DNA of 36,798 nucleotides from Asparagopsis taxiformis (GCA_030407315.1 JALQPE010000828.1:1-36798), one strand, 5' to 3'. Positions 26,312 to 36,308 are shown, numbered from the stretch's first letter. Made by a program: numbers and translations. The notes: generated by a model not told the origin, from the sequence alone.

Positions 26312-29300
26312 TCAGTTGCGCGGTGCATGCGAAGGCGTTCGTCGACTCGCGATGCGCGCGCTCGCGCGGCTAGGTGGCGTTATACGTGGGGCGTCGCCGC
26401 GTGCCGGTCGCTTTCTACGATTGCGCGGTGACGTGGCGTCAATCTCGGTGTTGCGCGCAGTGTTTTCAGAGGCGGAGCGTCCGCGGTCGCGGCGGAAACG
26501 GGCAACGATGGGCGCGGGTAACGAACTTTCGGGCTCCCAAGTGTCGTCGCGCGGAGAGAAGCCCTTCCAGCGTACACGGAATACGGGCGCTCCGGTGTCG
26601 TCGACACCTTCAGCCGTCAATCTGTCAATCATGAACTCCCGCGTCCCGTATCCTGCTTCAGGATTGACCTTGCGTGCGTCCTCGAGTACGCGTTCGTCAC
26701 GTCGCGCTGCGTCGCTTGTGTCCTCCGCTTCAGTCCCCCCTTCTTCGCCGCTTGGCGTAACCGGCGCGCGCGTCGCGTTGCGCGGTGCTAGGCGAATACG
26801 GTCGGAGCTGACGAGTTCGGGCACGCCGTCGATTATGATTTCGTAAGTGTGCCCGCGGCAGCTTGTGACCGGGAAGGGTCCCGACACGGGATAGTCCAAC
26901 TTCGAAGGGCGCGTTCCGTCGTCGCGCTGCGTTCGTGTCGTCGCTCCCGCGCGAGTGTCCAGATATACTTGGTCGCCAACCTTGATGCTCTTGTTCACCG
27001 TGCGTGCGCCGCGGTCGAAGTCGCGTTTGTATCTCGCCTGCGCTTTCTTCAACGCGTTCGCGGCGCGCGCGTACGCGTCGGATAGCTTCGCGAGAAACTC
27101 CATGCGGAGGAACGGCGTGCTGCGAATCGTGTCGACCTGCTCCGTCCCCAGCGATACGGGGTAGCGCGTGAGCGTAAGTTCGAACGGCGACGTATTCGTC
27201 GAGCGGTGTATCGCGCGGTTGTATGCGTACGCCAGCGCGTCTAGGTGCTCGTCCCAATTCTTTCGCTCTTCGTCGACGTAATGGCGCAGCGTCGCGACGA
27301 TGGTGCGGTTCATGCGCTCGACCTGCCCGTTCGATTGCGGGTGATAGGTAGTCGTGAAGATGTTACGCGTTCCCATTAGCGCGCACGTTTCCTGAAACAG
27401 CTTCGAGCGGAACTGCGGTCCGTTATCTGAAAGTAGCGTGCGCGGCGGTCCGTAAACGAAGACCCAATCTCGGCAAAACGCTTTTGCGACGGCGAGCGCG
27501 GATACGCGTCCGAGCGCGATGAGTCGACAGAGCTTGCTGTAGCGATCGGCGATTACGAGTACGAAGCGGCGTTGGCGCGGGGTCTCGGGCAGCGGTCCCA
27601 GAATATCGATAGCGACGTCTTCGAGCGGGCGCGTAGCGGGGAATAGCTTCAGGGCGTTCGTATGGCGATATTGCGTAACGCGGTTGCGCGCGCACGCATC
27701 GCATTGTCTCACCGTGGTGTAGACGTCTACGCTCATCATCGGCCAGTAATACGCGCGTCGAATTGCGTCGTACATGCGTCGCGCGCCCGGGTGCCCTGCA
27801 GTTACCGCGTAATGGTTCGCTCGCAGAATACGTCCTTTTATCGCTTCGGGCACAACTATCTGCGTCGCGTCGTCGAGCGGAGCGGTCCTCATTAGTATCC
27901 CGTCGGGGGACAGATGGAAGCGCGAACGCGGCGCGGTTTCGACGTCGCGTCTCGCGTTCTGGCAGAATTCGTCCGTCGCCTGTTCGCGAATCCACTCGTC
28001 AGTGGATACGGGCGGCTCGATACACGACCGAGTTGCCAGTAGGCAGGCCAAGCTCGGGTAGTATTCTGCGTAGTCGCATAATAGCGCAGCGTCGGTTCGG
28101 TCGCATGCGTTCGCGTGCGGTTCGACGATGTTCGCGGCGCCGAAGCAGGGTATCTCGTCCGGTATTTCCGTCTCGTCGCAGCTTCGCGTGGCCATTCGCG
28201 AGAGCGCGTCGGCGATAACGTGGCGTTTTCCCTTCTTGTATTCGACGTCGAATTCGAACTCGGCGAGTCGCAATCTCCAGCGCGCGAGTCGTCCTTCCGC
28301 GGACGTCATGTTCAGGATCCAACGCAACGAATTATGGTCGGTGCGAACCGTGAACTTTCGTCCTTCCAAGTATGCGCGTAATAGCAAGACTGCCCATACG
28401 ACTGCGAGGCATTCGCGTTCCGTCGTCGAATAGTTGCGCTCCGCGTCGTTAAGCGTGCGCGACCAGTATCCGACTGGATGTAGTACGTCGTCGTCCGCGT
28501 CTAGCTGAAGTAGCGCGCATCCGATTTGCCCTTGCGACGCGTCTGTATCGAGCACATACGGGTGTCCTTCGCGCGGTAGACGGAGGATTGGCGGAGACAA
28601 CATCGCTTGTCGCAATGATTCGAACGCGCGCGTTTGCTCCGGCGTCGGCGCGGGTAAGTTGTCTCCTTGGTCCTTCTTTAGCAACTGCGTAAGCGGCGCC
28701 GCGACGAACGCGAATTTCTCGACGAATCGGCGGTATACGTTGCAAGTTCCTAGGAAACTTCGCAGCTGCGTCTTCGTCGTCGGGTACGTCGCATCGCGCA
28801 GCGCGTCGCACTTCGTCGTCGGTACGGAGAGCTTCCCAGGCGAAATAGTATGTCCCAGGTAGTCCACCGAGCGCTTGAAGAACTCGGTCTTCGCGAATTT
28901 CAGCGAAACGCCTGCGCGTCCGAGGATTCCCAGTATCTCGTCGACGTGGTGCACGTGCGCGTTTACGTCGGCGGAGAAGATGATTACGTCATCCAGGTAG
29001 ACAAGGCAATGTTGCCACTTCACGTTCGCGAGCAAAAGCAAAATGTCGAGCGCGCGCTGAAACGTCGCGGGCGCGTTCGAAAGTCCGAAAGGCATGCGGC
29101 GAAAGCGGTACGTACCGACGTGCGACGTAAACGTAGTCTTATCGCGGTCGGCGTGCGCTACTGGGATTTGCCAGTATCCCGAGTTGCAGTCCAGCGTCGT
29201 GAAAACTGTCGCGTTACCGAGCGAATCGACGCAATCGTCCATGCGCGGAATCGGGTACGCGTCCTTCACGGTGGCGGCGTTCAAGCGGCGGTAGTCGATG

Positions 29301-29551
29301 CAGAAGCGGGAGGTCCCGTCCTTCTTAGGCACGACCACGACCGGGCTCGCCCATTCCGACGTAGCGGGTTCGATTACTCCAGCGCGGAGCATCTTCTCCA
29401 CTTGCGTACGGATAATTTCGCGCGACGCGTGTCCGGCGCGATACGGCGGTTGGTTCACGGGGGTCGCCCCCGGAACCAGCTCGATGCGGTGCTCCGTCGC
29501 GTGAATGGCTCCCAGCGTGCCGCTCCACATGCGCTCATGCTTTCGTAGCAT
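26312..29551 (-). CDS. pol: E2 pol: RT, RNase H, integrase and chromodomain (1079 aa)
   Basis: Domains are the same as in E1 pol, but this copy keeps the conserved KKDG motif in the RT fingers. It has two extra Leu codons in the run before ANVKWQ. YLDD, the RNase H DTDAS and RTDHN motifs, the integrase HHCC and DDE residues and the C-terminal chromodomain (about 26480-26640) are all present. The few differences from E1 are scattered substitutions such as S/N after DRY, Y/C in ALAYAYN and G/R in VSLGTEQ. All catalytic residues that I can identify are intact, so this is the more credible active pol of the pair. Confidence 0.93.
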   Translation of the reverse strand: MLRKHERMWSGTLGAIHATEHRIELVPGATPVNQPPYRAGHASREIIRTQVEKMLRAGVIEPATSEWASPVVVVPKKDGTSRFCIDYRRLNAATVKDAYPIPRMDDCVDSLGNATVFTTLDCNSGYWQIPVAHADRDKTTFTSHVGTYRFRRMPFGLSNAPATFQRALDILLLLANVKWQHCLVYLDDVIIFSADVNAHVHHVDEILGILGRAGVSLKFAKTEFFKRSVDYLGHTISPGKLSVPTTKCDALRDATYPTTKTQLRSFLGTCNVYRRFVEKFAFVAAPLTQLLKKDQGDNLPAPTPEQTRAFESLRQAMLSPPILRLPREGHPYVLDTDASQGQIGCALLQLDADDDVLHPVGYWSRTLNDAERNYSTTERECLAVVWAVLLLRAYLEGRKFTVRTDHNSLRWILNMTSAEGRLARWRLRLAEFEFDVEYKKGKRHVIADALSRMATRSCDETEIPDEIPCFGAANIVEPHANACDRTDAALLCDYAEYYPSLACLLATRSCIEPPVSTDEWIREQATDEFCQNARRDVETAPRSRFHLSPDGILMRTAPLDDATQIVVPEAIKGRILRANHYAVTAGHPGARRMYDAIRRAYYWPMMSVDVYTTVRQCDACARNRVTQYRHTNALKLFPATRPLEDVAIDILGPLPETPRQRRFVLVIADRYSKLCRLIALGRVSALAVAKAFCRDWVFVYGPPRTLLSDNGPQFRSKLFQETCALMGTRNIFTTTYHPQSNGQVERMNRTIVATLRHYVDEERKNWDEHLDALAYAYNRAIHRSTNTSPFELTLTRYPVSLGTEQVDTIRSTPFLRMEFLAKLSDAYARAANALKKAQARYKRDFDRGARTVNKSIKVGDQVYLDTRAGATTRTQRDDGTRPSKLDYPVSGPFPVTSCRGHTYEIIIDGVPELVSSDRIRLAPRNATRAPVTPSGEEGGTEAEDTSDAARRDERVLEDARKVNPEAGYGTREFMIDRLTAEGVDDTGAPVFRVRWKGFSPRDDTWEPESSLPAPIVARFRRDRGRSASENTARNTEIDATSPRNRRKRPARGDAPRITPPSRASARIASRRTPSHAPRN

Positions 29552-30540
29552 CTCGATAATTTCCGCGTGCAGGTCGTCGTCTACTCGCTCGTCGCGTAGC
29601 GTCGCGCGTAAGAGTTCTTCCCAAGGCGGCGTCGCGCTCGCAATTTCGTCGGTCTCGCGCGGGTCCGGCGGTGTCGTAACGTTGCGTCGCGTCGTCGGGC
29701 GGTCGGTCTTGCGGGTCCGGCGCTTCCTGAGCGACTTGTAGACACCCCACGGGGTTGGGCACGGCGGTGCCTACCTTCATGCCTTTGGGCAATACTTGTA
29801 GACGAGTGCCAGCGTTGTGTACCTGTACTCGGAAGGGTACATTCCTTCGAACCATCGTCTCCCCGTTGGTTAAACGGAGTAGTTTCTGCGCGTAGAGGTT
29901 AGTCGCGGGAACTATGATGCAGCGCCCTTCAGCGCTCGTGGTAACGTCGATCGCTCGCGTCGCGTTCGGCGGAATCGATGTGCGGCGCGCAGCGCGAAGG
30001 CGCGAATAGGCGCGAAGCTTGTGGGTCGGGTCGTCTTCGCGGTCGGCGCGCGGCGCGGTTTCGTCGGCGTACGCGGAAGCATCGGGACGTGGTCGCCATA
30101 GCGGGTTCGCAACGCGCGCAGTGTAGATAATTTCGACTACGCGGTCGATGAAGTCCGCTCCCAAGATACATGGGACGGATAAGCGTGGCATCACCAAAAG
30201 GTTTGGAGATGCGCTCGGGCACCTAGAAAAACGCTAAGTCGCAGCGACGCGTTTGGCGCGAGGCGTCGTCCGTTCGCGTCGATAATCGCGCAGCGCAGCG
30301 TCGGCGGCGTAGCGTGGCGCTTCCAGTCGGCGCCTAGTACGTTTTCGCGAATGAGGCTCGGGCCTGCGCCAGTATCAAGCACGGCGGTCACCGCGGTGGC
30401 CGTGCGTTGATTATACCCGACGCGGGTCTCGAGTTTGTAGTTCGCGGTAGGGGTCTGAAACAGGACCACTGTTTCGGGTGGTAACGGAGGCGGTTTTTCG
30501 CGCGGTGGTTGCGTCGTCGCGCGTCGCGTATCCGTTGAGT
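29552..30540 (-). pseudogene. E2 protease and linker, one-base deletion
   Basis: The protease start (VLDTGAGPSLIRE, near 30370-30410) ends early at 30191 because one base is missing in the run CCTTTTGG, where E1 has CCTTCTTGG. The second half (CILGADFID) resumes from 30197 in another frame. It runs through the linker to 29535 without the two-base change seen in E1. As in E1, the linker and RT (29551) are in different frames. Confidence 0.75.
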
Positions 30541-30561
30541 GAGGAGGAGCCGGCCCACCCG

Positions 30562-32605
30562 CTACGGCTCCTCGTAGGCGTTTCCCGGGTCTTCTGCAAA
30601 ACGAACCGAGTGGGGCGTGAGCTGCTCGCTGTCATGCGCGTCGTATTCGCGCGTCCGATCGTTTTCGCTCGCTCGCGTGCGCCCTCGTTTTCGCGCGTTC
30701 GCTCGTTGCCGTCGACGCGCTGTCGCTCGCTCTCGTTCGCGTCGGCGTGCGCGGAGACTTCGAAGACCTGAACGTTGCGCTGCAGGTTCAGTTCTTCGGG
30801 CGTTAGGCGCGCGTGGCTATGCATTTCGCGAATCGCGGCCTGCTGCTCGGACGAGAGCAGTGGGCAATTCACCATCGGGTGCCCGAACTTCCTGCATATC
30901 AGGCATCGGAACGCTGCCGTGCGAGACGTGTCGGCCGGTGCCGTCTGCCTCACGATAGGCGGTGGGTAAGTCGCGCGCGGTATGTGCGCCGTGTACGGTC
31001 CCGCGCGTTCGCGTTCCCGGTCGTCGGTATGCGCAGTGCGTCGTGAGCGGTCGGCGGGCGAGGCGTCGCGCGAGCGTGGCGTGCGGTAATTCGACGAAGG
31101 AGTGCCAAGCGAGGTCGGACTTCGCATGGGGCTCGGAGTCGAGAACTTCCGTTCGCGCGGAGCGTGCGGTGTCGCGGCGGAGCGGAGGTTGAGACGTTTG
31201 GCGATGAGAAGCCTGATGGTGGGGTGTGCCCCACGGTCAGAGCTTGCATCATCGGTGTCTCGTCCTCGTCTACGTAGAGCGCAGGCGTTCGTCGCAGTAG
31301 CGGTCGCGCGCTCGTCGTCGGCGTCATCGCTCGGTGCGTGTCCCCGTGGCTCTGCGCCATAGAGACTAGCTCTCGAAAGGTGTATCGCCGCGGGTCACGA
31401 GACAGCGCGTCCCGCACGAGGTGTTGCGCGTAGGGGCGTAGACCATCGACGAAAATAGAAACAAGCGTTCGCTCGCTAAACGCGTCGCCGCAGCGCAGCG
31501 CTCGTCGTCGTAATCGCGTAGCGAATTGCGTTTCGGTTTCCTTCGGGTCTTGCGTTTGTTGCGCCACGTCGCGGTACGCTTGCGCAACGTCGCCTTCGCG
31601 CGCGTAGGTTAGTAAGAGCCACTGAACGGCTTCCGCGTAGCACGTAATCGAATCGACGCCCGCGCGCGCTCCTCGGAACGTTCGTCCCACGTACGTTTGG
31701 AACGTGTCGCGCGCTTCGTCGGCCAGGAAATACTTGAGAATCGGAAGCGCTGCGCCTTCGGATACGCCGGTGTCGTCGCATGCGCTCTTGAAGTACTTCA
31801 GAAACGATAGTACCGCGATTCCGTCAGTGCCCGTGAAATTCTCTCCTTGCATCGAATGGCGCACCATCTTCGCGGTGTTAGCCAATTCGCTCGCGATTTC
31901 CCGATTAAACGCGCGGTCCGTATTTCGCAAGCGATACGTGCGGTACGAAAGCGCGCGCGTGAACAGCTCGTTCAACGGCTGGATCTCTACCAGCCCGGGG
32001 TGCGCGGGTCCGTCGTCGCTATTCGAGCGCGGGTGATCATCGAATGACAGGTCCTGGCGCGCCAGTTCCAGCCATCCTTCGGGATCCGCGTTGCGCGCGT
32101 AGTTCGTCGGAGTCGCGCGCGCTGCGGTTCGCGTTCGGTTTTCGCGCGTAACGACGCTCGCGCGGTCGGTATTGTGCTCCTCGCGGGAGTCCATCGTAGT
32201 GACGATTAGGTTGTGGACTTGCGCCCTCATCTGAGCCGTCAATCCACGTGATTGGCCCTTGATGGCGCGGTCCACAGCCGCTCGGACTTCTGCCTGGAGC
32301 ATGCATTGGAACGTAGGGTCGTCCACTACTTGTCGAACCAAGCTCGGAAGCGTTGCGGACGGCGGACGGCGTGCGTGCACGTCGGAAACGCGGAACTCGG
32401 CCTCGCGCTTCGTTGCGGCGCCATCGTCGGACGTTTGCGCGTCGTCGTCAATGCTCGCGAGCGCTTGCGTCGGTAGCGGCGGCCACGGGGAAGCGGTAGG
32501 GTCAGGGATGTGTGAAGCGACCAGTGCGTCGACTGCGTGCGTTTGCGACGCGACTGGCGGCGGTTCGGTCGGCGCGTTCGATCGCTCGCGCGTAGGGGGA
32601 TCCAT
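30562..32605 (-). pseudogene. gag: E2 gag (capsid and nucleocapsid), frame changes
   Basis: The ATG at 32605 opens 551 codons containing the whole capsid core without the E1 duplication. The zinc knuckle CLICRKFGHPMVNC (30904-30863) lies in a second frame open from 31127. The move between frames, near 31150, is at the same place as in E1. Further on, two extra bases in GCGAGCGAGCG shift the end relative to E1. The E1-equivalent stop is at 30562-30564. The shared change could be programmed -1 shifting or an indel in the common source, and the last one is private. Confidence 0.8.
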
Positions 32606-33161
32606 CGGCGCGGTCGCGTTCGATCGTCGCCTAGGGAAAAGGGAAAAAGGGATGATGGGAAGGGAGAAAGGGGAATTCGGCGCGCGTCAAAATCTCGCGT
32701 CGGCGCGTCGAAAAATTGGCAAGTAAAAAGGGAAGCGCTTCCCGAAAATTGTCTGCGTATCGGGCGCGCGTAGTAGGGGTGAGGGGGACGAGTTCGCTCG
32801 CAGGAGGGCTTCTTCCTCGCTCGGAACGCGCGAAGACGGGTCTCGATCGTCCGCGAACCCAATATTTTCGGCACCGCCGAACCCGCGTTAGGGTTGCGAA
32901 CTAGCGCGCGCACGCGCTGCGTCGTCGATCGCGTCGTTCCGCGCTGCGAATCGTCGTAGTAGAGGTAGGGTAGTTATACAAACCAGAGAGGCTATAGCAC
33001 CGCTTCCGGGATAGCGATACGCGCGCACGCGTCAATCGCCCTCGCTGTCGCGCACGACGAACGGATAAAAGAGGAATTAGAGTAAGCGATAGGTTTGGCG
33101 TCCCGTGTTTCCCCAAGCGGAGTTTCTGTTCTTCGCTGAGTTCGCACGTCGGTTCGCGCAA
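32606..33161 (-). other. 5' leader of E2 between PBS and gag
   Basis: This stretch of about 556 bp is homologous to 9952-10507. No gene is supported. A polypurine-looking run on the plus strand (32630-32680) is the complement of the pyrimidine tract just upstream of gag. Confidence 0.6.
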
Positions 33162-33179
33162 TTCTAGGTCGAGAGACCA
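33162..33179 (-). other. Primer binding site (E2)
   Basis: It has the same 18 bases as E1 and H (plus-strand TTCTAGGTCGAGAGACCA), two bases from the 5' LTR. It marks the 5' end of E2 at the right. Confidence 0.85.
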
Positions 33180-33181
33180 GT

Positions 33182-33988
33182 TGTAGGACCAGCCGGGATG
33201 GCGGTCACTAAGAGAGTTCTAGAATCGCTTGCCTTGTCAGGGCGTGTTGAACCGTAACGCGCTCGTGAACTTGCGTTTCGCACGTCGCTCGGTCGCGGAG
33301 GCGATCGGGTGGTACAACGGCGGAACGCGCAGGGTCGATCGCAACACGGGATTCGCGGGCCGGCGCAAGCCGTGATCTCAGGGTGAGATCACCGAGTAAA
33401 CTCGAGCTCAACACGATCCACGCAGGGGTCGTAAATCCCTGGCCTAGCGGTATGCGACGCAACGCGCGGTCTCGCGGTGCGACGCAATTCGACGGTCGGT
33501 AAACGCGGCGCGCGCGCACGTACGTCGGCGATCGTGAGCAATCCGCACGCAACGTCGTAACGCAATCGGTCCTCGCGACGCGCTCAACGCTTAACTCGTA
33601 GCTGCGAAAGTGCTGACTGTTTATTGGTAGGGTGCGAAGCCATGCGACCACTAATAGCTAACTTACTTGGGACAGGCTGTCCTTGTGTGGCCGGCCGGCG
33701 GCGGCCGCACGCTCGCACGCAAAAAGGGAAATATTTTGGGAAAAGACTTTCGTCATAAAAAACCCAAAAAGGGAAATAAAGGGAAATTCGCGGAAATCGC
33801 TACACGTGGCGCGGCTCGCGGTTTCGTGGCAACGTACGCGCGCACGCGCTCGCATTGACGCTCCGTGACACGTAATCAAGGCGCCACGCGTACGCTCGCT
33901 TACTAAACTAACTCAAACGGATGCTTGCGGACTAACGTAAACGCGCGCGCTCGCATCGGTTCCATCGACCAACTTAAATTGCACCACA
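33182..33988 (-). repeat. Family E LTR copy 4, 5' LTR of E2 (807 bp)
   Basis: Termini are as in the other copies. Private changes are one A lost in the GGGAAAAGAC run and a T in GGAAATCGC. It shares CGACGCAAC with copy 2 rather than with copy 3, its partner in E2. Its right side abuts element H. Confidence 0.9.
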
Positions 33989-33992
33989 CTGT
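33989..33992. repeat. Right target-site duplication of the nest in H (one base short)
   Basis: CTGT here pairs with CTTGT at 7598-7602 if one T has been lost. Confidence 0.45.
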
Positions 33993-34250
33993 GGCCTAAA
34001 CTGTAAGGACATATATCTGCCCTTTATCCGAAGAGGTTGCCGTTAGCATCGACCTCCCCCCATTGCGGAACCTTCCCCGTCGGGACTTGAAATTGTTCCC
34101 AGTTGTTGGGTAAGCTCCTTCATGGATGACCGATAGGTCCCCTGACCCGGTGTCCATTATCATAAGAACGCATAGCTGAGAATTGGCGGAATCGAGTCCG
34201 ATGGAACCCATTCCTACGATGGGCGTCGCTTAGCAGGCATGAGGCTTTCG
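33993..34250 (-). pseudogene. H protease, N-terminal part
   Basis: The minus strand encodes an MIMDTGSGDLSVI stretch with the catalytic DTG of a retropepsin (near 34160-34125). It then runs through SSDKGQIYVLTV to a stop at about 33996. A base missing in the TTT run near 34003 puts the last codons out of frame with the second half at 7602. This is the 5' half of the gene split by the nest. Confidence 0.75.
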
Positions 34251-34612
34251 GCCTTGAGGTATCGAGTCCCTGTGGGGGAACCCGAAGGGGTGGGTCTGGG
34301 AACAAGACTTTGGTCCCTAGAGGGGAGTTGCAGCCTTTTCCTGCGGAGGTGGTTGTGGTGATATGTCCACCGAGTAGCGTAATCGCTCCCACCTCCTGAC
34401 GGGAGTGCGACACCTCACTCCCCGTCATAGTTTTCCGAACGACGTGTCGGAGTCTCAGAGGTTTCCAGGCGTCGGCAACGTCTTGAGCCGTTTACGGAAG
34501 ATCCGTTACGTTCTAAACCGTCTCGCCTCAGAGGGCCCGATTTGGGATGATTTTCGTCATCGGCGAACGCAACCATGCGTGTTGGAGGGTTTTTGACCGT
34601 TGGAGCACGGCT
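34251..34612 (-). other. H gag-protease junction, degenerate
   Basis: Sequence between the end of the nucleocapsid frame (34613) and the protease core. Short Pro/Ser-rich frames overlap here, and none can be chosen. It most likely encodes the end of gag or the protease leader, with indels. Confidence 0.4.
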
Positions 34613-35182
34613 TTAGGGTAATCCCTTTTTCGGTTGAACCGATTGGACTGGCGCTGTTGGCGGCGCATAACCTGCTCCGGTTCTTGCTGGTAAAGCGTAG
34701 TTCGCAAAGGCGAAGTAAGTTCCCACAGAGGGCGGTAAATAAGGACAAGTGTATAACACGTGCCCCGGTTGGCGACAGCCAGAGCATCTCCAAGTAACAG
34801 CCCCTTCGGGGATCATACTCTCAGCGAGTTTAAGATGTTCTCCCGTTAGGGTAGGGGCCTGCATTGGAGCGCCCGTTGAGTTCCCAGAAGGGATAGGTAA
34901 GGTCGGCGGTGGGGTCCGCGGTGTTGCGGTCGGCTCCCCGGGTAGGGTGGCGAGCATCGCCTTGCGTTTGCCTTCGGCAATTTCCCGGGTAGGATAAGCC
35001 TTCGGCTTTGCGGGCAGCGAAGCTCTTAGAGAGTCCCCGAGTCCTTGAGCAAGGTTACGGACAGCGAGAAAATCTTCCCCGCCGGAGCGGCCGATTGTAA
35101 CCTTGACGGTGTGTTTAACCTCTGGGCGTAGGCCCTTGAGGTATAGTTGACCAAGTCTCTTTACGAGAAGACGTTCGCACAC
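34613..35182 (-). pseudogene. gag: H gag, nucleocapsid part with zinc knuckle
   Basis: This minus-strand frame encodes the end of capsid (LYLKGLRPEVKHTV), a Pro/Thr-rich linker and the knuckle CSGCRQPGHVLYTC (CX2CX4HX4C), which binds genomic RNA. The Met at 35182 is internal. The upstream capsid lies in other frames. Confidence 0.75.
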
Positions 35183-35681
35183 AGGAGAGCAGCGTCCTGC
35201 AGTCTGTCTGCGTATGTAGCTTCATCTTCATCCGGCCCTTGCCGTATACGCGTTACCGCGTCATAAGCGTCCGCTAGGACATTGTCCGTTGCGTAGCGGC
35301 GCAGAAGGGCGTTAACGGCTTGTGGCCAAGTGATCTGCTGATGCAGATGGTTGAGAAGCTTGCGCTTTCGCGCCTCGGCGGCGATAAACCTTTGAGGTTC
35401 TCCTTCTAGGAATACTTGAGTAACTTGGTAGCTTCTCCCTCCGAGACTCCGCATGAATCACATGCATCTTGAAATTCCGCGAGGAACCGGAGGATATCGA
35501 TGGGTTCCGCACCATCGAACGGCGTGAATGACGCGTTGAAATTACGGATCTTCTCCGTTAGCTTATACAAGCTCCTTGATTTACCCATTGGGGTATCAGT
35601 CGTTAGGGACTTGTTCTTGAGTCGGTAGTACCGATAGGAGACCACTAGGTCGAACGCGGGTTCGCGGGCCTTCAAAGGCAC
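35161..35681 (-). pseudogene. gag: H gag, capsid fragments in two frames
   Basis: Frame one (35681-35406) encodes FTPFDGAEPIDILRFLAEFQ and CGVSEGEATKLL, clearly homologous to the E gag core. Frame two (35454-35161) continues with WPQAVNALLRRYA and DEATYADRLQDAA. At least one indel near 35410 separates them, and another near 35165 separates them from the nucleocapsid. Confidence 0.75.
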
Positions 35682-35974
35682 TAAGCCTTCCTCAAGAGGT
35701 CCTTCTTCATCGTCCCACGAGGGGTTTTCCGGTGCAGATCCGGTGGCACGAGTGTGCTGTCTCGCGCGAGAGATATTCCCTGTTTGGGATAGTGATTCGG
35801 CGAGCAGGAAACTCCTGTTGTCCTAATGGACTGGCATTAAAGCCGTGAATCGAAAGCTCCTCCAGACGAGTTTCCAAAAGGATACGCGTTTAGCGAATTC
35901 GGCTTTGACCTGATTCCAGGTTTCCGCTAGGAACTCGGCGTCCCGATCTTGGGTGGCTTCTCGGCTGGCGGCCA
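35682..35974 (-). pseudogene. gag: H gag, middle N-terminal region, broken frames
   Basis: A frame around 36000-35820 encodes a helical, charged stretch (MELVEPKLMAASREATQDR and following) that fits between the gag start and the capsid. It is out of frame with both. No other gene is visible. Confidence 0.45.
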
Positions 35975-36232
35975 TCAGCTTTGGCTCGACCAGTTCCATG
36001 ACGGTTTCGACCGTAGCGTCACGATTTCCGCCCTGCGGTCTTGAATAGTATTCTCGACGACGGTGCTGAATTCAGCCTTGAATTCTTCCAACCGTTCGTT
36101 GAAGATTCGGTCAGCCCGATCTTGTAGGGTGTTAATCACCACGCCTTCTTCGGCGATCAGATCCGAATCGGATAAGTCGCTGGCAGGCGCTATGTCTTCA
36201 CTAGAGGGTCCCGTTGTAGGGTTACGAGGCAT
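35975..36232 (-). pseudogene. gag: H gag start
   Basis: The ATG at 36232 begins MPRNPTTGPSSEDIAPAS and a predicted helix (LQDRADRIFNERLEEFKAEF). A frame change near 36020 ends the useful frame. An upstream in-frame Met exists at 36265, but 36232 lies nearer the start of the gag-like acidic N-terminus. Only about 57 bp separate it from the PBS, against about 556 bp in family E. Confidence 0.55.
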
Positions 36233-36289
36233 CGTGAAGATGATGTGAAGGAAAATTTCTCTCAAAGAGACTTACCCGAGGGTACAAGG

Positions 36290-36307
36290 TTCTAGGTCGA
36301 GAGACCA
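36290..36307 (-). other. Primer binding site (H)
   Basis: TTCTAGGTCGAGAGACCA on the plus strand lies one base from the LTR edge at 36309. It is identical to the PBS of family E over 18 bases. Confidence 0.8.
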
Positions 36308-36308
36308 A

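Larger units (their letters stand above)
7603..33988. mobile_element. 26.4-kb nest of two family E retrotransposons inside element H
   Basis: The block is bounded by two LTRs in the same (minus) orientation and a degenerate 5-bp target duplication. Inside are a permuted copy E1 (8411-20814, plus strand) and a complete copy E2 (20815-33988, minus strand), separated by the LTR at 20815-21622. The order is LTR(-), ORF1 N-part, LTR(+), gag, pol, ORF2, ORF1 C-part, LTR(-), ORF1, ORF2, pol, gag, LTR(-). Confidence 0.8.
9134..33988. repeat. Large inverted repeat, two ~11.7-kb arms
   Basis: The left arm (9134-20814) and the right arm (33988-22305) are near-identical reverse complements. They are separated by about 1.5 kb (LTR copy 3 and the N-part of E2 ORF1). 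A further stretch, 8411-9133, is the reverse complement of 21623-22313. Confidence 0.85.
20815..33988 (-). mobile_element. Family E copy E2, structurally complete chromovirus (13.2 kb)
   Basis: In element sense (minus strand) the order is 5' LTR (33988-33182), PBS, leader, gag, protease, RT-RNase H-integrase-chromodomain, 1.5-kb spacer, antisense ORF2 and ORF1, PPT and 3' LTR (21622-20815). At 13 kb it is long for a Ty3/Gypsy element, because of the antisense genes and spacer. Gag and protease carry frame breaks, so autonomy is doubtful. Confidence 0.9.

Noticed and set aside
28850..29548. 232-codon plus-strand ORF opposite RT
   Set aside because: It lies exactly over the conserved RT motifs in the opposite frame. 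RT conservation explains the open frame.
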